Source: Marinibactrum halimedae
GTDB lineage: Bacteria > Pseudomonadota > Gammaproteobacteria > Pseudomonadales > Cellvibrionaceae
DNA length: 64,000 nt
Assembly (NCBI RefSeq): GCF_021234875.1
Contig: NZ_JAJQVM010000015.1
Span: forward strand, 51,841-115,840
Direction of reading: 5' to 3'
Positions 29,161 through 38,299 of this stretch are shown piece after piece (the first letter of the stretch is position 1; the number at the start of each line of letters is the position of its first letter). The notes below the pieces were generated by a model that worked only from the letters and a program-made list of their open reading frames with translations, ran no database searches and was not told where the DNA came from. The translations under genes and the position numbers were made by a program.

Positions 29161-30207
29161 ATGACAGTAGATACCACTAGCGTTCCGAGCGAATACGCTC
29201 GTTCCTTGATTCAATCCGCTCAGGCACACGGTTGTGATGTTGAGCAACTGCTCGCTGATTTAGATATTGAGCCGGAAGAGATCGAAAACCGGCTTCATTT
29301 CTCTGCCATCAAATACGGCAAACTCTACCAGCGGGTCATGTTGCTGACCCAGGATGAGTGTTTTGGTATGTTCAGCGGAGGTCAGGTGAAGCTTGGCTCA
29401 TTCCGTCTTATGTGTTTGACCGTACTGCATTGTCGTAATTTACGTGAATCCATATTGAGAAGTGGCTCTTTTGCGGATATTTGCCGAGGCTTTAAAGTCA
29501 AAGCGCATCTCGCGGAAGATGACTACATTGCTCGTGTCAAGATGGGCCCCATTCATGGGCTAGCGCACAACGAGTTTGATTCCATGCTTTCCGAGGGCAA
29601 TCCGCATCAAATCCGCACTTCTTTAGCGGTGTGGCACCGTTTCAATTGTTGGTTGATTGGACAGGAAATTCCCTTGGAATTATTAAGTTTTACCTTTTCT
29701 TGCCCAGAGGATTTCAAAGTTCTCGCAGAAAGCTACCCCGCACAGCTGAAATTTAATCAACCTTTTAATGGTTTTGAATTTCCCGCCCGCTTTTTGGATT
29801 ACCCGGTTGTACAGAATCAAGAAACACTCATGGATTTTTTGCGTTCTGCACCCTATCACCTTGTGATCAGTGACAGTCTCAAAAGCAGCATAAAAGCGAA
29901 AGTACGGGCTATATTATCTAAGGATGTCAGTGAAAATATGCCGACTGCGGAAGAGGTGGCTTCAAGGCTCAATTTATCGGTTACGACATTACGTCGCCAT
30001 CTTCAAAATGAAGGGACGTCTTATCAGAAATTGAAAGACGAATGTCGAATGGAGGCGGCTTTCCATTATCTCAGTTGCCCAGATTTTACCAACACGACCA
30101 TCGCTGAGCGCCTGGGATTTGATGAGAGCAGCGCTTTCTTTCGTGCTTTTAAGAAGTGGACGGGGGTCACTCCCGGTGAATATCGCAAGCAACTCACCAA
30201 CCGATAG
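29161..30207 (+). CDS. AraC-family transcriptional regulator
   Basis: A 348-residue regulator with an N-terminal arabinose-binding-like domain of the PF12625 type (about 15-200) and two C-terminal AraC helix-turn-helix motifs (EEVASRLNLSVTTLRRHLQNEGTSYQKL and TIAERLGFDESSAFFRAFKKWTGVTPGEYR). In other bacteria this group often controls lipid or acyl-CoA genes, and an acyl-CoA dehydrogenase lies 200 bp downstream. The start is uncertain: ATG 29161 lacks an obvious ribosome site, and a GGGGG/CCCCC hairpin (about 29137-29149) precedes it. Confidence 0.88.
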   Translation: MTVDTTSVPSEYARSLIQSAQAHGCDVEQLLADLDIEPEEIENRLHFSAIKYGKLYQRVMLLTQDECFGMFSGGQVKLGSFRLMCLTVLHCRNLRESILRSGSFADICRGFKVKAHLAEDDYIARVKMGPIHGLAHNEFDSMLSEGNPHQIRTSLAVWHRFNCWLIGQEIPLELLSFTFSCPEDFKVLAESYPAQLKFNQPFNGFEFPARFLDYPVVQNQETLMDFLRSAPYHLVISDSLKSSIKAKVRAILSKDVSENMPTAEEVASRLNLSVTTLRRHLQNEGTSYQKLKDECRMEAAFHYLSCPDFTNTTIAERLGFDESSAFFRAFKKWTGVTPGEYRKQLTNR

Positions 30208-30407
30208 ACGAATTCCCTGTCACCAAGAAGTCCCATTCTGCGTTATTGGCGTAATAATACACGGCCCATTCTAAATAAAAATCGGGTTCCGAAAGGGGTC
30301 AGGATTCTGCCAGTTTAATGGTTGATTTTGCCATTGAGGGCTTACAGCGATTTAGCGATCCTGATATGAAAATCGGATCATACTAACTACTAGAGGTTCT
30401 CAAGAAC

Positions 30408-32207
30408 ATGAGTGAATACAAAGCACCACTGCGCGATATTCAATTCGCTTTATTTGAATTGAATGAGTACGAGGCTCATTGCGCCACATTACCTGGCAGT
30501 GAAGACGCGACGCCCGATGTGGTCAGCGCCATTATTGAAGAATCCGCTAAGTTCTGTGAGAACGTTGTAGGCCCGTTGAATCGAGTTGGAGATCAGGAAG
30601 GGTGTCAATGGAATGACGGTGAAGTGACCACACCCTCTGGCTTCAAAGAAGCTTATCAACAGTACGTGGAAGCCGGTTGGCCCTCCATGACCCATGACCC
30701 GGAATACGGCGGTCAGGGCTTACCTCATTCCTTAGGAACCGTATTAAGCGAGTTATTGGGTTCTGCTAACTGGTCTTGGGGAATGTACCCAGGTTTATCT
30801 CATGGTTGTATGTGTACTTTGCATGAGCACGGTACGGAAGAACAAAAGCAGACCTATTTGACCAAACTGGTAGAAGGCACTTGGACTGGCACCATGTGTT
30901 TAACCGAGCCTCATTGCGGAACTGACTTGGGCATGTTGCGTACCAAGGCAGAGCCTAATGCAGATGGTTCATACAGTATCAGCGGTACCAAGATTTTCAT
31001 CTCTGCCGGTGAGCATGACATGTCTGAGAACATCATTCATATTGTATTGGCACGCCTCCCAGACGCACCTCAAGGTACTAAAGGTATTTCTCTGTTTATC
31101 GTGCCAAAAATGAATGTTGATAGCGATGGCAATATCCTTGACCGCAACGATGTGAAGTGTGGCTCGATCGAGCACAAAATGGGTATCCATGGAAATGCCA
31201 CTTGTGTCATGAACTTTGATGGGGCAAAAGGGTATTTGATTGGGCCTCCTAACAAAGGCTTGTCTTGCATGTTCACTTTCATGAACACAGCTCGTTTGGG
31301 TACGGCTTTACAAGGTTTGGCGCACGCTGAAGTGGGCTTCCAAAAATCATTGGAATACACTCGTGAGCGTTTACAAATGCGTTCTCTTTCTGGCGTTAAA
31401 AACCCAGAAGGTCCCGCAGACCCAATCATTGTTCACCCTGATGTTCGTCGTATGCTATTGACTCAAAAAGCCTTCTCTGAAGGTGGTCGTATGATGACGT
31501 ATTTCATTGCCAAACAAGTGGATTTGGTTGAAAAAGCAGAAGACGAAGAGGCTCGCAAATCGGCCGATGATTTATTGGGCTTCTTAACACCCATTGCTAA
31601 GGCGTTCTTGACAGAAACGGGCTTTGAATCCGCTAACCTGGGATTACAGTGCTACGGTGGTCATGGTTTTATTGCCGAGTGGGGTCTTGAGCAAAATGTG
31701 CGCGACGCTCGTATTTCTACTCTTTATGAAGGTACAACGGGTATTCAGGCTTTAGATCTGTTGGGCCGTAAAGTATTGGGTTCACAGGGTGAGCTACTGA
31801 AACGCTTTACTAAAATTGTTCACAAATTCTGCCAGTCTCATGCGGATAACGAAGCCATGGCGCCTTATGTAGCCAAGCTTCAAGAAATCAACAAAGAGTG
31901 GGGTGACCTCACTATGCATGTTGGTATGGCCGCAATGGAAAATGCCGATGAAGTTGGTGCAGCGGCAGTGGATTACCTAATGTATTCAGGTTATGCATCT
32001 TTGGCGTACTTCTGGGCGGCAGCGGCTGCATTGTCTCAAGAGAAGTTGGCAGCGGGAACTTCAGAGAAAGACTTCTATGAGTCGAAAATCAAAACAGCGA
32101 AATTCTACTTTGATCGTTTGTTACCTCGCACAGCAAGCCTTGTTGTGACGATAAAATCCGGTGCGAGTAATCTTATGGAATTGGACGCGGAACACTTTGC
32201 TTTTTAA
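30408..32207 (+). CDS. Acyl-CoA dehydrogenase
   Basis: A 599-residue flavoprotein of the long acyl-CoA dehydrogenase type with an extra C-terminal domain. It has MCLTEPHCGTDLGMLRTKA (FAD/substrate loop), ISGTKIFISAGEH, the LGLQCYGGHGFIAEWGLEQNVRDARI segment split over two motifs, and ISTLYEGTTGIQALDLLGRK with the catalytic Glu. It performs the first oxidation of fatty acid beta-oxidation. It follows the AraC gene and precedes a SCP2-type lipid-binding protein by 20 bp, forming a small lipid-use operon. Confidence 0.94.
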   Translation: MSEYKAPLRDIQFALFELNEYEAHCATLPGSEDATPDVVSAIIEESAKFCENVVGPLNRVGDQEGCQWNDGEVTTPSGFKEAYQQYVEAGWPSMTHDPEYGGQGLPHSLGTVLSELLGSANWSWGMYPGLSHGCMCTLHEHGTEEQKQTYLTKLVEGTWTGTMCLTEPHCGTDLGMLRTKAEPNADGSYSISGTKIFISAGEHDMSENIIHIVLARLPDAPQGTKGISLFIVPKMNVDSDGNILDRNDVKCGSIEHKMGIHGNATCVMNFDGAKGYLIGPPNKGLSCMFTFMNTARLGTALQGLAHAEVGFQKSLEYTRERLQMRSLSGVKNPEGPADPIIVHPDVRRMLLTQKAFSEGGRMMTYFIAKQVDLVEKAEDEEARKSADDLLGFLTPIAKAFLTETGFESANLGLQCYGGHGFIAEWGLEQNVRDARISTLYEGTTGIQALDLLGRKVLGSQGELLKRFTKIVHKFCQSHADNEAMAPYVAKLQEINKEWGDLTMHVGMAAMENADEVGAAAVDYLMYSGYASLAYFWAAAAALSQEKLAAGTSEKDFYESKIKTAKFYFDRLLPRTASLVVTIKSGASNLMELDAEHFAF

Positions 32208-32227
32208 GCAATCTGTGTGTCTATATC

Positions 32228-32554
32228 ATGAGTGATCTTAGTGATTTGTTTGCAAATCTCACAGAGCGGCTCGATTTGAGCCGCTCTGCGCGTTTACATG
32301 AAGTGATTCAATTTGTCTTCCCTGATGCTGGCGATTATTTCGTTGAAATCAGTGGCGGCGCCGCAAAGGTTGCTCAAGGCAACCACTCAAAGCCATCCCT
32401 CATATTGACCATGGATCAAGATACGTTTATTGGTATTATGAATGGAAAGTTTGGAGGTATGCAGGCGTTCATGTTTGGAAAAGTTCGAGCAGAAGGCAAT
32501 GTGAAACTAGCGACGCAGCTAGGGGAGTTATTTCCTCCACCCTCTAACCCATGA
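32228..32554 (+). CDS. SCP2 sterol-carrier-type lipid-binding protein
   Basis: A 108-residue single-domain protein with SCP2 features: YFVEISGGAAKVAQG, the PSLILTMDQDTFIGIMNGKFGGMQAFMFGKVRAEGN region in two shorter parts, and a LATQLGELF end. SCP2 domains bind acyl chains. The start is 20 bp after the dehydrogenase stop, so the two are very likely co-transcribed. Confidence 0.88.
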   Translation: MSDLSDLFANLTERLDLSRSARLHEVIQFVFPDAGDYFVEISGGAAKVAQGNHSKPSLILTMDQDTFIGIMNGKFGGMQAFMFGKVRAEGNVKLATQLGELFPPPSNP

Positions 32555-32822
32555 TTTTTCAGTAATATTAAGAATGGTCGGATGGGTGTGAGCTGTTTAG
32601 GAATAGGTTCTGAGCTAAATTATCTATGAAGCTAGACTTCTTGGTCACTTTTTTGAGTCATTAAAAGGCTCGAATTTATTTCTTTTGAGGTGCGATAATT
32701 ACGTCACTTTTTTGTAATATTAGCAGGGGAAAGCCTGTTATTATTATCGGTCTTGCTACAATAAAAAATCATCCATAAATAACAATAAATGCTGTGACGG
32801 CATATGTTTGGGGGAAAGCCCT

Positions 32823-34424
32823 GTGAATTACGAAAGATCTGTCGTTGATGTCTTCAATGAGACGAATCAAAAATATCAAAATAATCCTGCGTTTACTTGC
32901 ATGGGCAGGACTTTATCTTTCAAAGATATTGATGCGTTAAGCGCAAAATTTGCCAGTTACCTACAAAATCATACTTCCTTGGAGCCGGGAGATCGTATCG
33001 CGGTTCAACTACCAAATTTACTTCAGTACCCCGTTGTTGTTTTCGGTGCAATGCGTGCTGGAATGACCATCGTTAATACCAATCCCTTGTATACACCGCG
33101 TGAATTAGAGCATCAACTGAAGGATTCTGGTGCGAAAGCATTGGTGGTGTTGTCTAATATTGCTACGGCTGCGGCTGAAGTAATCAGTAAAACACCGGTA
33201 AAGCACGTTATTGTTACGAATATTGCTGACTTACATACGCCTGTTAAGCGGTTATTGATTAATTCAGTTGTCAAATATGTAAAAAAAATGGTGCCAGAGT
33301 TTTCTTTCCCAAATCAAATCGCCTTTACCAAAGCGATTAAGCTTGGGGAGCAGAAAGCCTATCAGCCAGTAACGGTGAATCATGAGGATATTGCCGTATT
33401 ACAATACACTGGTGGTACGACAGGTGTTGCTAAAGGGGCAATGTTATTGCACAGCAATTTAGTGGCCAATATGGAACAGGTGCGTGAGCATTTAGGGGAT
33501 GCTTTTAGAGAGGCCGAAGAGCTGTATGTTTGTCCTTTGCCGCTTTACCATATTTATGCTTTCACCATCCATTGCATGTGTTTGTATAGTCGAGGTAATG
33601 AAAGTTTATTGATTCCTAATCCTCGCGATATTCCTGCCTTTGTTAAGGAATTAAAAGGAAAAAGCATAACCGGATTTGTGGGCCTTAATACTTTATTTAA
33701 TGCGTTGTGCCATAACGAAGACTTTAAACAATTGGACTTTTCTTCATTGCGCACCACTTCTTCTGGTGGCATGGCCTTAACCAATGAGGTGGCGACACGC
33801 TGGGAGAAAGTTGCTGGTATTCGTCCTGCCGAAGGGTATGGTCTAACGGAAACATCGCCGGTTGTTTGTGCGAATAAGCCCTCAGAGATTTGCCCTGGGA
33901 GTGTGGGAACGCCTGTACCAGGAACTGAAATTAAAACCATTGATGAGAATGGAGCAGAAACCGAATTGGGTGCTCCTGGTGAGCTTTGTGTCCGTGGCCC
34001 ACAAGTCATGAAGGGGTATTGGAAGCGCCCAGAAGCTACTGCAGAAGTGATTGATGAACAAGGCTGGTTTAAAACCGGGGATGTGGCGACGATTGATGAA
34101 AAGCATTTTGTTCGTATCGTAGATCGTAAAAAGGATATGATTATTGTCTCCGGTTTTAATGTGTATCCTAATGAAGTTGAGGATGTGATTTCTTCTCACC
34201 CTAAAGTGCTTGAGGCTGCAGCGATCGGTGTTCCTGATGCTAAAAGTGGTGAGGCGGTAAAAGTCTTTGTGGTGAAAGAAGAAGACAGTTTGACGGATAA
34301 AGATGTGATTGATTATTGTCGAGAAAGGCTTACTGCTTATAAAGTTCCACGAATGATTGAATTTCGAGATGACTTGCCTAAGTCCAATGTAGGTAAAGTT
34401 CTGCGTAAAGAGTTAAGAAAATAG
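32823..34424 (+). CDS. Long-chain fatty acid-CoA ligase (FadD-like)
   Basis: A 533-residue adenylate-forming enzyme. Motifs in order: YTGGTTGVAKGAMLLHSNL (P loop), GYGLTETSPVV, GWFKTGDVATID, VDRKKDMIIVSGFNVYPNEVED and the catalytic Lys near PKSNVGKVLRKELRK. It activates fatty acids to acyl-CoA for the dehydrogenase upstream. GTG 32823 with GGGGGA about eight bases upstream is the better start; an in-frame TTG lies five codons earlier, inside that ribosome site. Several FadD-like paralogues usually exist, so I give no symbol. A strong terminator follows. Confidence 0.93.
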   Translation: MNYERSVVDVFNETNQKYQNNPAFTCMGRTLSFKDIDALSAKFASYLQNHTSLEPGDRIAVQLPNLLQYPVVVFGAMRAGMTIVNTNPLYTPRELEHQLKDSGAKALVVLSNIATAAAEVISKTPVKHVIVTNIADLHTPVKRLLINSVVKYVKKMVPEFSFPNQIAFTKAIKLGEQKAYQPVTVNHEDIAVLQYTGGTTGVAKGAMLLHSNLVANMEQVREHLGDAFREAEELYVCPLPLYHIYAFTIHCMCLYSRGNESLLIPNPRDIPAFVKELKGKSITGFVGLNTLFNALCHNEDFKQLDFSSLRTTSSGGMALTNEVATRWEKVAGIRPAEGYGLTETSPVVCANKPSEICPGSVGTPVPGTEIKTIDENGAETELGAPGELCVRGPQVMKGYWKRPEATAEVIDEQGWFKTGDVATIDEKHFVRIVDRKKDMIIVSGFNVYPNEVEDVISSHPKVLEAAAIGVPDAKSGEAVKVFVVKEEDSLTDKDVIDYCRERLTAYKVPRMIEFRDDLPKSNVGKVLRKELRK

Positions 34425-34447
34425 TACTTTCCAATTTTGTTTTTATA

Positions 34448-34485
34448 AAACCCTTAAGGTGTTTTAAACCCTTAAGGGTTTTTTT
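34448..34485 (+). terminator. Terminator after the acyl-CoA ligase gene
   Basis: AAACCCTTAAG (34448-34458) pairs with CTTAAGGGTTT (34471-34481) and runs into a T tract. The sequence AAACCCTTAAGG is itself directly repeated here, so alternative hairpins are possible. Confidence 0.88.
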
Positions 34486-34682
34486 ATGGGAAATTACTTA
34501 ATTTATACCAATAGGTGTATTTTCTCGCTGTTTTCGTCATCCCTTTCTGTGTGCTCATTATCCACTGATGCTTTTATGTATTGTGTTCGAATAGATACGA
34601 ATTGAGTGTGAGGTATGGCAGAATTGGACATAAATCCAAGCTTATTTATGGCTTTTCTATTCAACGATCAACAGAAAAAATT

Positions 34683-35822
34683 ATGTCAAAAGCACTGGTT
34701 CTTTCCGGGGGGGGCGCACGAGCCGCCTATCAAGTAGGGGTATTGTCTGCTGTTAACGATATACTCTCTCAGAAATCCGGCCCGAACCCTTTTCCTATTA
34801 TTTGTGGTACGTCTGCTGGGGCAATTAATGCATTGGCACTGGCTTCCCATGCGGGAAGTTTTCGGGAAGCGGTGGATGATGTCATCGATATCTGGGGAAA
34901 TCTTTCCATGGATAAGGTGATACGTACGGGATGGAAAGATATAACCGGCGGCTTTACCCGCGTGGGTAAATCATTTTTTAATCAAGGCGTTGGAGCAAAG
35001 CAGCCACTAGCATTATTGAATAATGAACCGCTGAAAGTGCTACTGGAAGAGCACATCAATTTTCAAAATATCAATCAAGCGATTAGTAATGGTTATCTTC
35101 GGGCCGTTGCTATAACGGCGATGGCTTATAGCAGCGGTGAGTCTGTGAGTTTTTTTCAGGGGGCTTGTGAGCTGAAAGAGTGGCGTCGATTTCATCGTGT
35201 TGGCCGGAAGTCTGAGTTAACAATGCAACACCTGATGGCATCGGCGGCAATTCCCTGGATTTTTCCAACTGTGAAAATAGATAAAGAATATTATGGGGAT
35301 GGGGCAATTCGGCAATTATCGCCTTTGAGTACCGCATTACACCTTGGGGCAAAGAAAATATTTGTTATTGGTGTAGGCAGTAATCGCAACCCTGCCCACT
35401 GGGGGAAGAAGAAAGTAGTTCGTCATAGTCCCTCGTTGGGGCAAATCTTTGGGCATCTGTTGAACAGCGCTTTTATTGACTCTCTAGATGGGGACTTGGA
35501 GCATCTTGAGCTCATTAATCGTTTACTTGAAATGATTCCTGAAGATGAGGAAAAACAGAGTCTAGGGCTGAGAAAGGTCGATACTTTGGTTATTTCTCCC
35601 TCTAAAGAATTGGATAAAATTGCAGGCCGTAACGTGAGATATTTGCCTAAAAGTTTACGTTTATTGATGCGTACAACCGGCGCTACTGCTCGTAGTGGTG
35701 GGGCGGCAGCTGCCAGCTACCTTTTATTTGTGAACCATTTTTGCAATGAGTTGATTGAGCTGGGTTATCAGGACGCGATGTGGGAGAGGGAGTCTATCGA
35801 ATCATTCTTTGAAACAGACTAA
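34683..35822 (+). CDS. Patatin-like phospholipase
   Basis: A 379-residue patatin-family acyl hydrolase: oxyanion hole GGGARAAYQVGV near the start, nucleophile elbow GTSAGAINALA with the catalytic Ser, and the DGA motif (YYGDGAIRQ) supplying the catalytic Asp. No signal peptide is present with this start, so it is probably cytoplasmic or membrane-associated. ATG 34683 (MSKALVLSGGG) is chosen because the residues before it do not resemble the family. It converges with the PilZ gene. Confidence 0.9.
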   Translation: MSKALVLSGGGARAAYQVGVLSAVNDILSQKSGPNPFPIICGTSAGAINALALASHAGSFREAVDDVIDIWGNLSMDKVIRTGWKDITGGFTRVGKSFFNQGVGAKQPLALLNNEPLKVLLEEHINFQNINQAISNGYLRAVAITAMAYSSGESVSFFQGACELKEWRRFHRVGRKSELTMQHLMASAAIPWIFPTVKIDKEYYGDGAIRQLSPLSTALHLGAKKIFVIGVGSNRNPAHWGKKKVVRHSPSLGQIFGHLLNSAFIDSLDGDLEHLELINRLLEMIPEDEEKQSLGLRKVDTLVISPSKELDKIAGRNVRYLPKSLRLLMRTTGATARSGGAAAASYLLFVNHFCNELIELGYQDAMWERESIESFFETD

Positions 35823-35846
35823 CTTTTCAGTACAGAAGTAAGGTCA

Positions 35847-36239
35847 CTATTCCAGATGACTTAGTCGATTGGCGACCCAAGACTTCCATTCTGCGACATC
35901 CGTACCATCGCTCTCTAGGACTTCAAGACCAACTTCATAGTGTGAATTTTGAAGTAGAGCGGTACACCACTTTACTTCAGCAACTAATTTCAGCCGTTGG
36001 CTGGATTCTCTAGATTGAACCACAATTTGCAATAACCGCCCTTGGCTCAGAGGCTCTTTGGTGGTCGCTCTTAGGCCATTGGCTGAAATATCAATGCTTT
36101 CAGTAATACTGATTCTTGCGGGGTCTTTTCCGTCGTAACTGGCTGAAGTTAGTTCGAGATAGACAGTTTCTGTAGCATCAATGCGCATTTCCGAGCGCTT
36201 TTCCGCATTGTGATGATGGTTAGACGTTATCATGGCCAT
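35847..36239 (-). CDS. PilZ-domain protein (predicted cyclic-di-GMP binder)
   Basis: A 130-residue protein with both PilZ ligand motifs: RSEMR (RXXXR) and DISANG (D/NXSXXG), correctly spaced with beta strands between. Such domains bind cyclic-di-GMP and act on motility, pili or polysaccharide. It lies 50 bp after the DUF1631 gene on the same strand and is probably in its operon. Confidence 0.88.
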   Translation of the reverse strand: MAMITSNHHHNAEKRSEMRIDATETVYLELTSASYDGKDPARISITESIDISANGLRATTKEPLSQGRLLQIVVQSRESSQRLKLVAEVKWCTALLQNSHYEVGLEVLESDGTDVAEWKSWVANRLSHLE

Positions 36240-36289
36240 TCGCTTGCGAGTTCCAGTTTCTTAAGTGAGAGGGTATAAGAATTATAGGT

Positions 36290-37945
36290 TTATGTCATAT
36301 TTTTTCGAATACCACGGACAATTTTTTCCAGTTGATGCTCAAAGTGCTCTCCTGTATTAATGATTCTTGATTGCTTTGTGGCCAGTAAGCGTGAAAATTC
36401 ATCAATGTTGAGTTCGCGTGTTTTTTGCCCAAGCTCATTACAAAAAAGATATTTATCAGAAGAGCGAACAATTAGACTGAGCTTTTCAATACTTGTCATG
36501 CCGCTTTCAAAGGTAAATTCCACCCATGCACCCAACTGAAGCTTTAAAATAATCATTTTAACGGGTTTTAAATTGTCTTCCGATACTTCCGTGGGCAGAA
36601 ATTTTCGAGACCGTCTGCGTTGTTCTAGTTTTTCTGCTTCTTGTTTCGCTTTCTCCTGTGAAAGACGGATGTATTCGGCTTTTTTCTTTTCCTGTTGTCG
36701 TTTTTCCTCATACTTTTCTTGGTATTGCTGTGTACGTTTAATCAATATAGAGAGAATTTGTGTCACGCTTTGTTGGTAAAAGCACACTGAATCCATAATG
36801 GGGGCAAGTGCGCCGCTGGCCACCGCAATGTGTGCTTCTTCTGGGTTGAGCTGAAGGGCAATTTTTCCATAGTAATCAGAGAAGTAAGTGGTGCCAAAAT
36901 CACCGTCAATATGAGCAATTTTCAATGCTGTTGAAGGCCCCGTATTGTTATTATTTCTAAACCAGCGGTTAACTTTCAATGACGCTAGGATGTGATCTGA
37001 AGTGGTATCAACTTTTAATCCACTATGGGGGTTTTTTTGCAATGTGAATGGCTCAAAGCTCACAACATTCGGGATTTCTTCTGTTCTTATTCTTTGAGCG
37101 ATTAGTGCGGATAAGAGTTCCAAATAATGTTGGTGTGTTGTGTAATCGCTAAATCCATTTAATAAGTCGGGTGTGATGAATTCTAATAGTTGGGGGCCTT
37201 GCTCATAGAGACGAGATTGAATTTTTAGCCGCTGTTTTTTATCGACATCTGGGCCGGGGAACACCCAGGCCAAGGGGGCTAAAAATTGCTGCCATGTTCG
37301 CCATGCGGAAGAGGACTCGCCTTCGTTCATCAATAGATAATTTAGTGCAGGTGGTAAGGTTTCTCGAAGATAACTGGCTATTTCTTCTGGTAAATACGCA
37401 TTTTCAAATAAGTTGTTCAGTGTACTGAACACCACATGCTGCATGTGCGCGAATTTTTCTTGGTGAAGATGGCTGGTAAGTTGCCTTTGCTCCGATGCGG
37501 TTTGACGTTTTGTCGCTGTCGCATTAATGGAAGCCATTTTTTCCAAAATATTGGCTAGGGGGGGAGGCTGTAGGTCCTTGAGTGTACGGATGATACTGTC
37601 GAGGGTGTCTTGCAGTTGTCGACCGGTTCTTCCCGGAGCCGGGTGCCAGATAGCGCATTGCCAATAGACGTATTTTAATAACTCTGAAAGGTGGCTGGTG
37701 GTATCGGTTAATGACTCGGCATCTATCAAGCGACTGGTTTGGAGAGCAGCGACAAAATCGTTGAGGGTTGAGTGTAAATCATCATGAAATTGGTGCTTGG
37801 CTAGTACTCTCCGAAGGATTTCTTGACACAATGTCGCGTGCAGTTTTTTTTGATCCGAGGGTGGGAGTTGTTTGGTAATTTGATTAAAGTCGTTGAAGAG
37901 TTGCTTTTCATTGGTGTCGCTTAAAGTATGCCGGGAGGTTTGCAT
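36290..37945 (-). CDS. DUF1631-like protein
   Basis: A 551-residue protein resembling DUF1631. The telling part is the C-terminal domain (about 460-550): LKLQLGAWVEFTF, then KLSLIVRSSDKYLFCNELGQKTRELNIDEF in two parts, which parallels the LGxWVEF...KLSW...YLFVNxxG pattern of the family. A Lys/Glu/Gln coiled coil (about 400-445) precedes it; the N-terminal half is helical. No signal peptide. Function is unknown; adjacency to a PilZ gene suggests a link to cyclic-di-GMP-dependent processes. Confidence 0.75.
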   Translation of the reverse strand: MQTSRHTLSDTNEKQLFNDFNQITKQLPPSDQKKLHATLCQEILRRVLAKHQFHDDLHSTLNDFVAALQTSRLIDAESLTDTTSHLSELLKYVYWQCAIWHPAPGRTGRQLQDTLDSIIRTLKDLQPPPLANILEKMASINATATKRQTASEQRQLTSHLHQEKFAHMQHVVFSTLNNLFENAYLPEEIASYLRETLPPALNYLLMNEGESSSAWRTWQQFLAPLAWVFPGPDVDKKQRLKIQSRLYEQGPQLLEFITPDLLNGFSDYTTHQHYLELLSALIAQRIRTEEIPNVVSFEPFTLQKNPHSGLKVDTTSDHILASLKVNRWFRNNNNTGPSTALKIAHIDGDFGTTYFSDYYGKIALQLNPEEAHIAVASGALAPIMDSVCFYQQSVTQILSILIKRTQQYQEKYEEKRQQEKKKAEYIRLSQEKAKQEAEKLEQRRRSRKFLPTEVSEDNLKPVKMIILKLQLGAWVEFTFESGMTSIEKLSLIVRSSDKYLFCNELGQKTRELNIDEFSRLLATKQSRIINTGEHFEHQLEKIVRGIRKNMT

Positions 37946-38299
37946 AAAATCGTTGATATATCTGTTGAGTTTGTCTCTCGTTGATGTAGATTGGCGTATT
38001 CCCGCAGCAACAATGCAATTGTAATGTACGCATTCCTAACGAGTATCACTATTGTTCTACTATGTTTTTGTTCTACTATGTTTTGTACCGTATTTTAGAT
38101 CAGTGTAGCTTATTAAGAAGAAAAAGCGTTATATCAGGCTCTGGAGAGTTTGGCTGACTCTGTGGCATAATCCGGCTTCTCTGCTGTTGAAAATTATACG
38201 ACGGCAGAGCCATTTCATTCTTGCAGAGCAAGTGCCTGCAAATCAAACATCTGTCATGTGGCTCTTGGTATGAGTCACCACTGAATGTAAGGAATCTTA
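37946..38299. other. 354-bp gap: 16-bp duplication and structured thrS leader
   Basis: TTGTTCTACTATGTTT is exactly duplicated (38052-38067, 38068-38083). Nearer thrS, CTTGC-AGA-GCAAG (38220-38232) forms a small hairpin inside a longer pairing AGAGCCA (about 38206-38212) with TGGCTCT (about 38260-38266). In E. coli ThrRS represses its own mRNA through a structured leader; a similar role here is possible but unproven. Confidence 0.5.
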
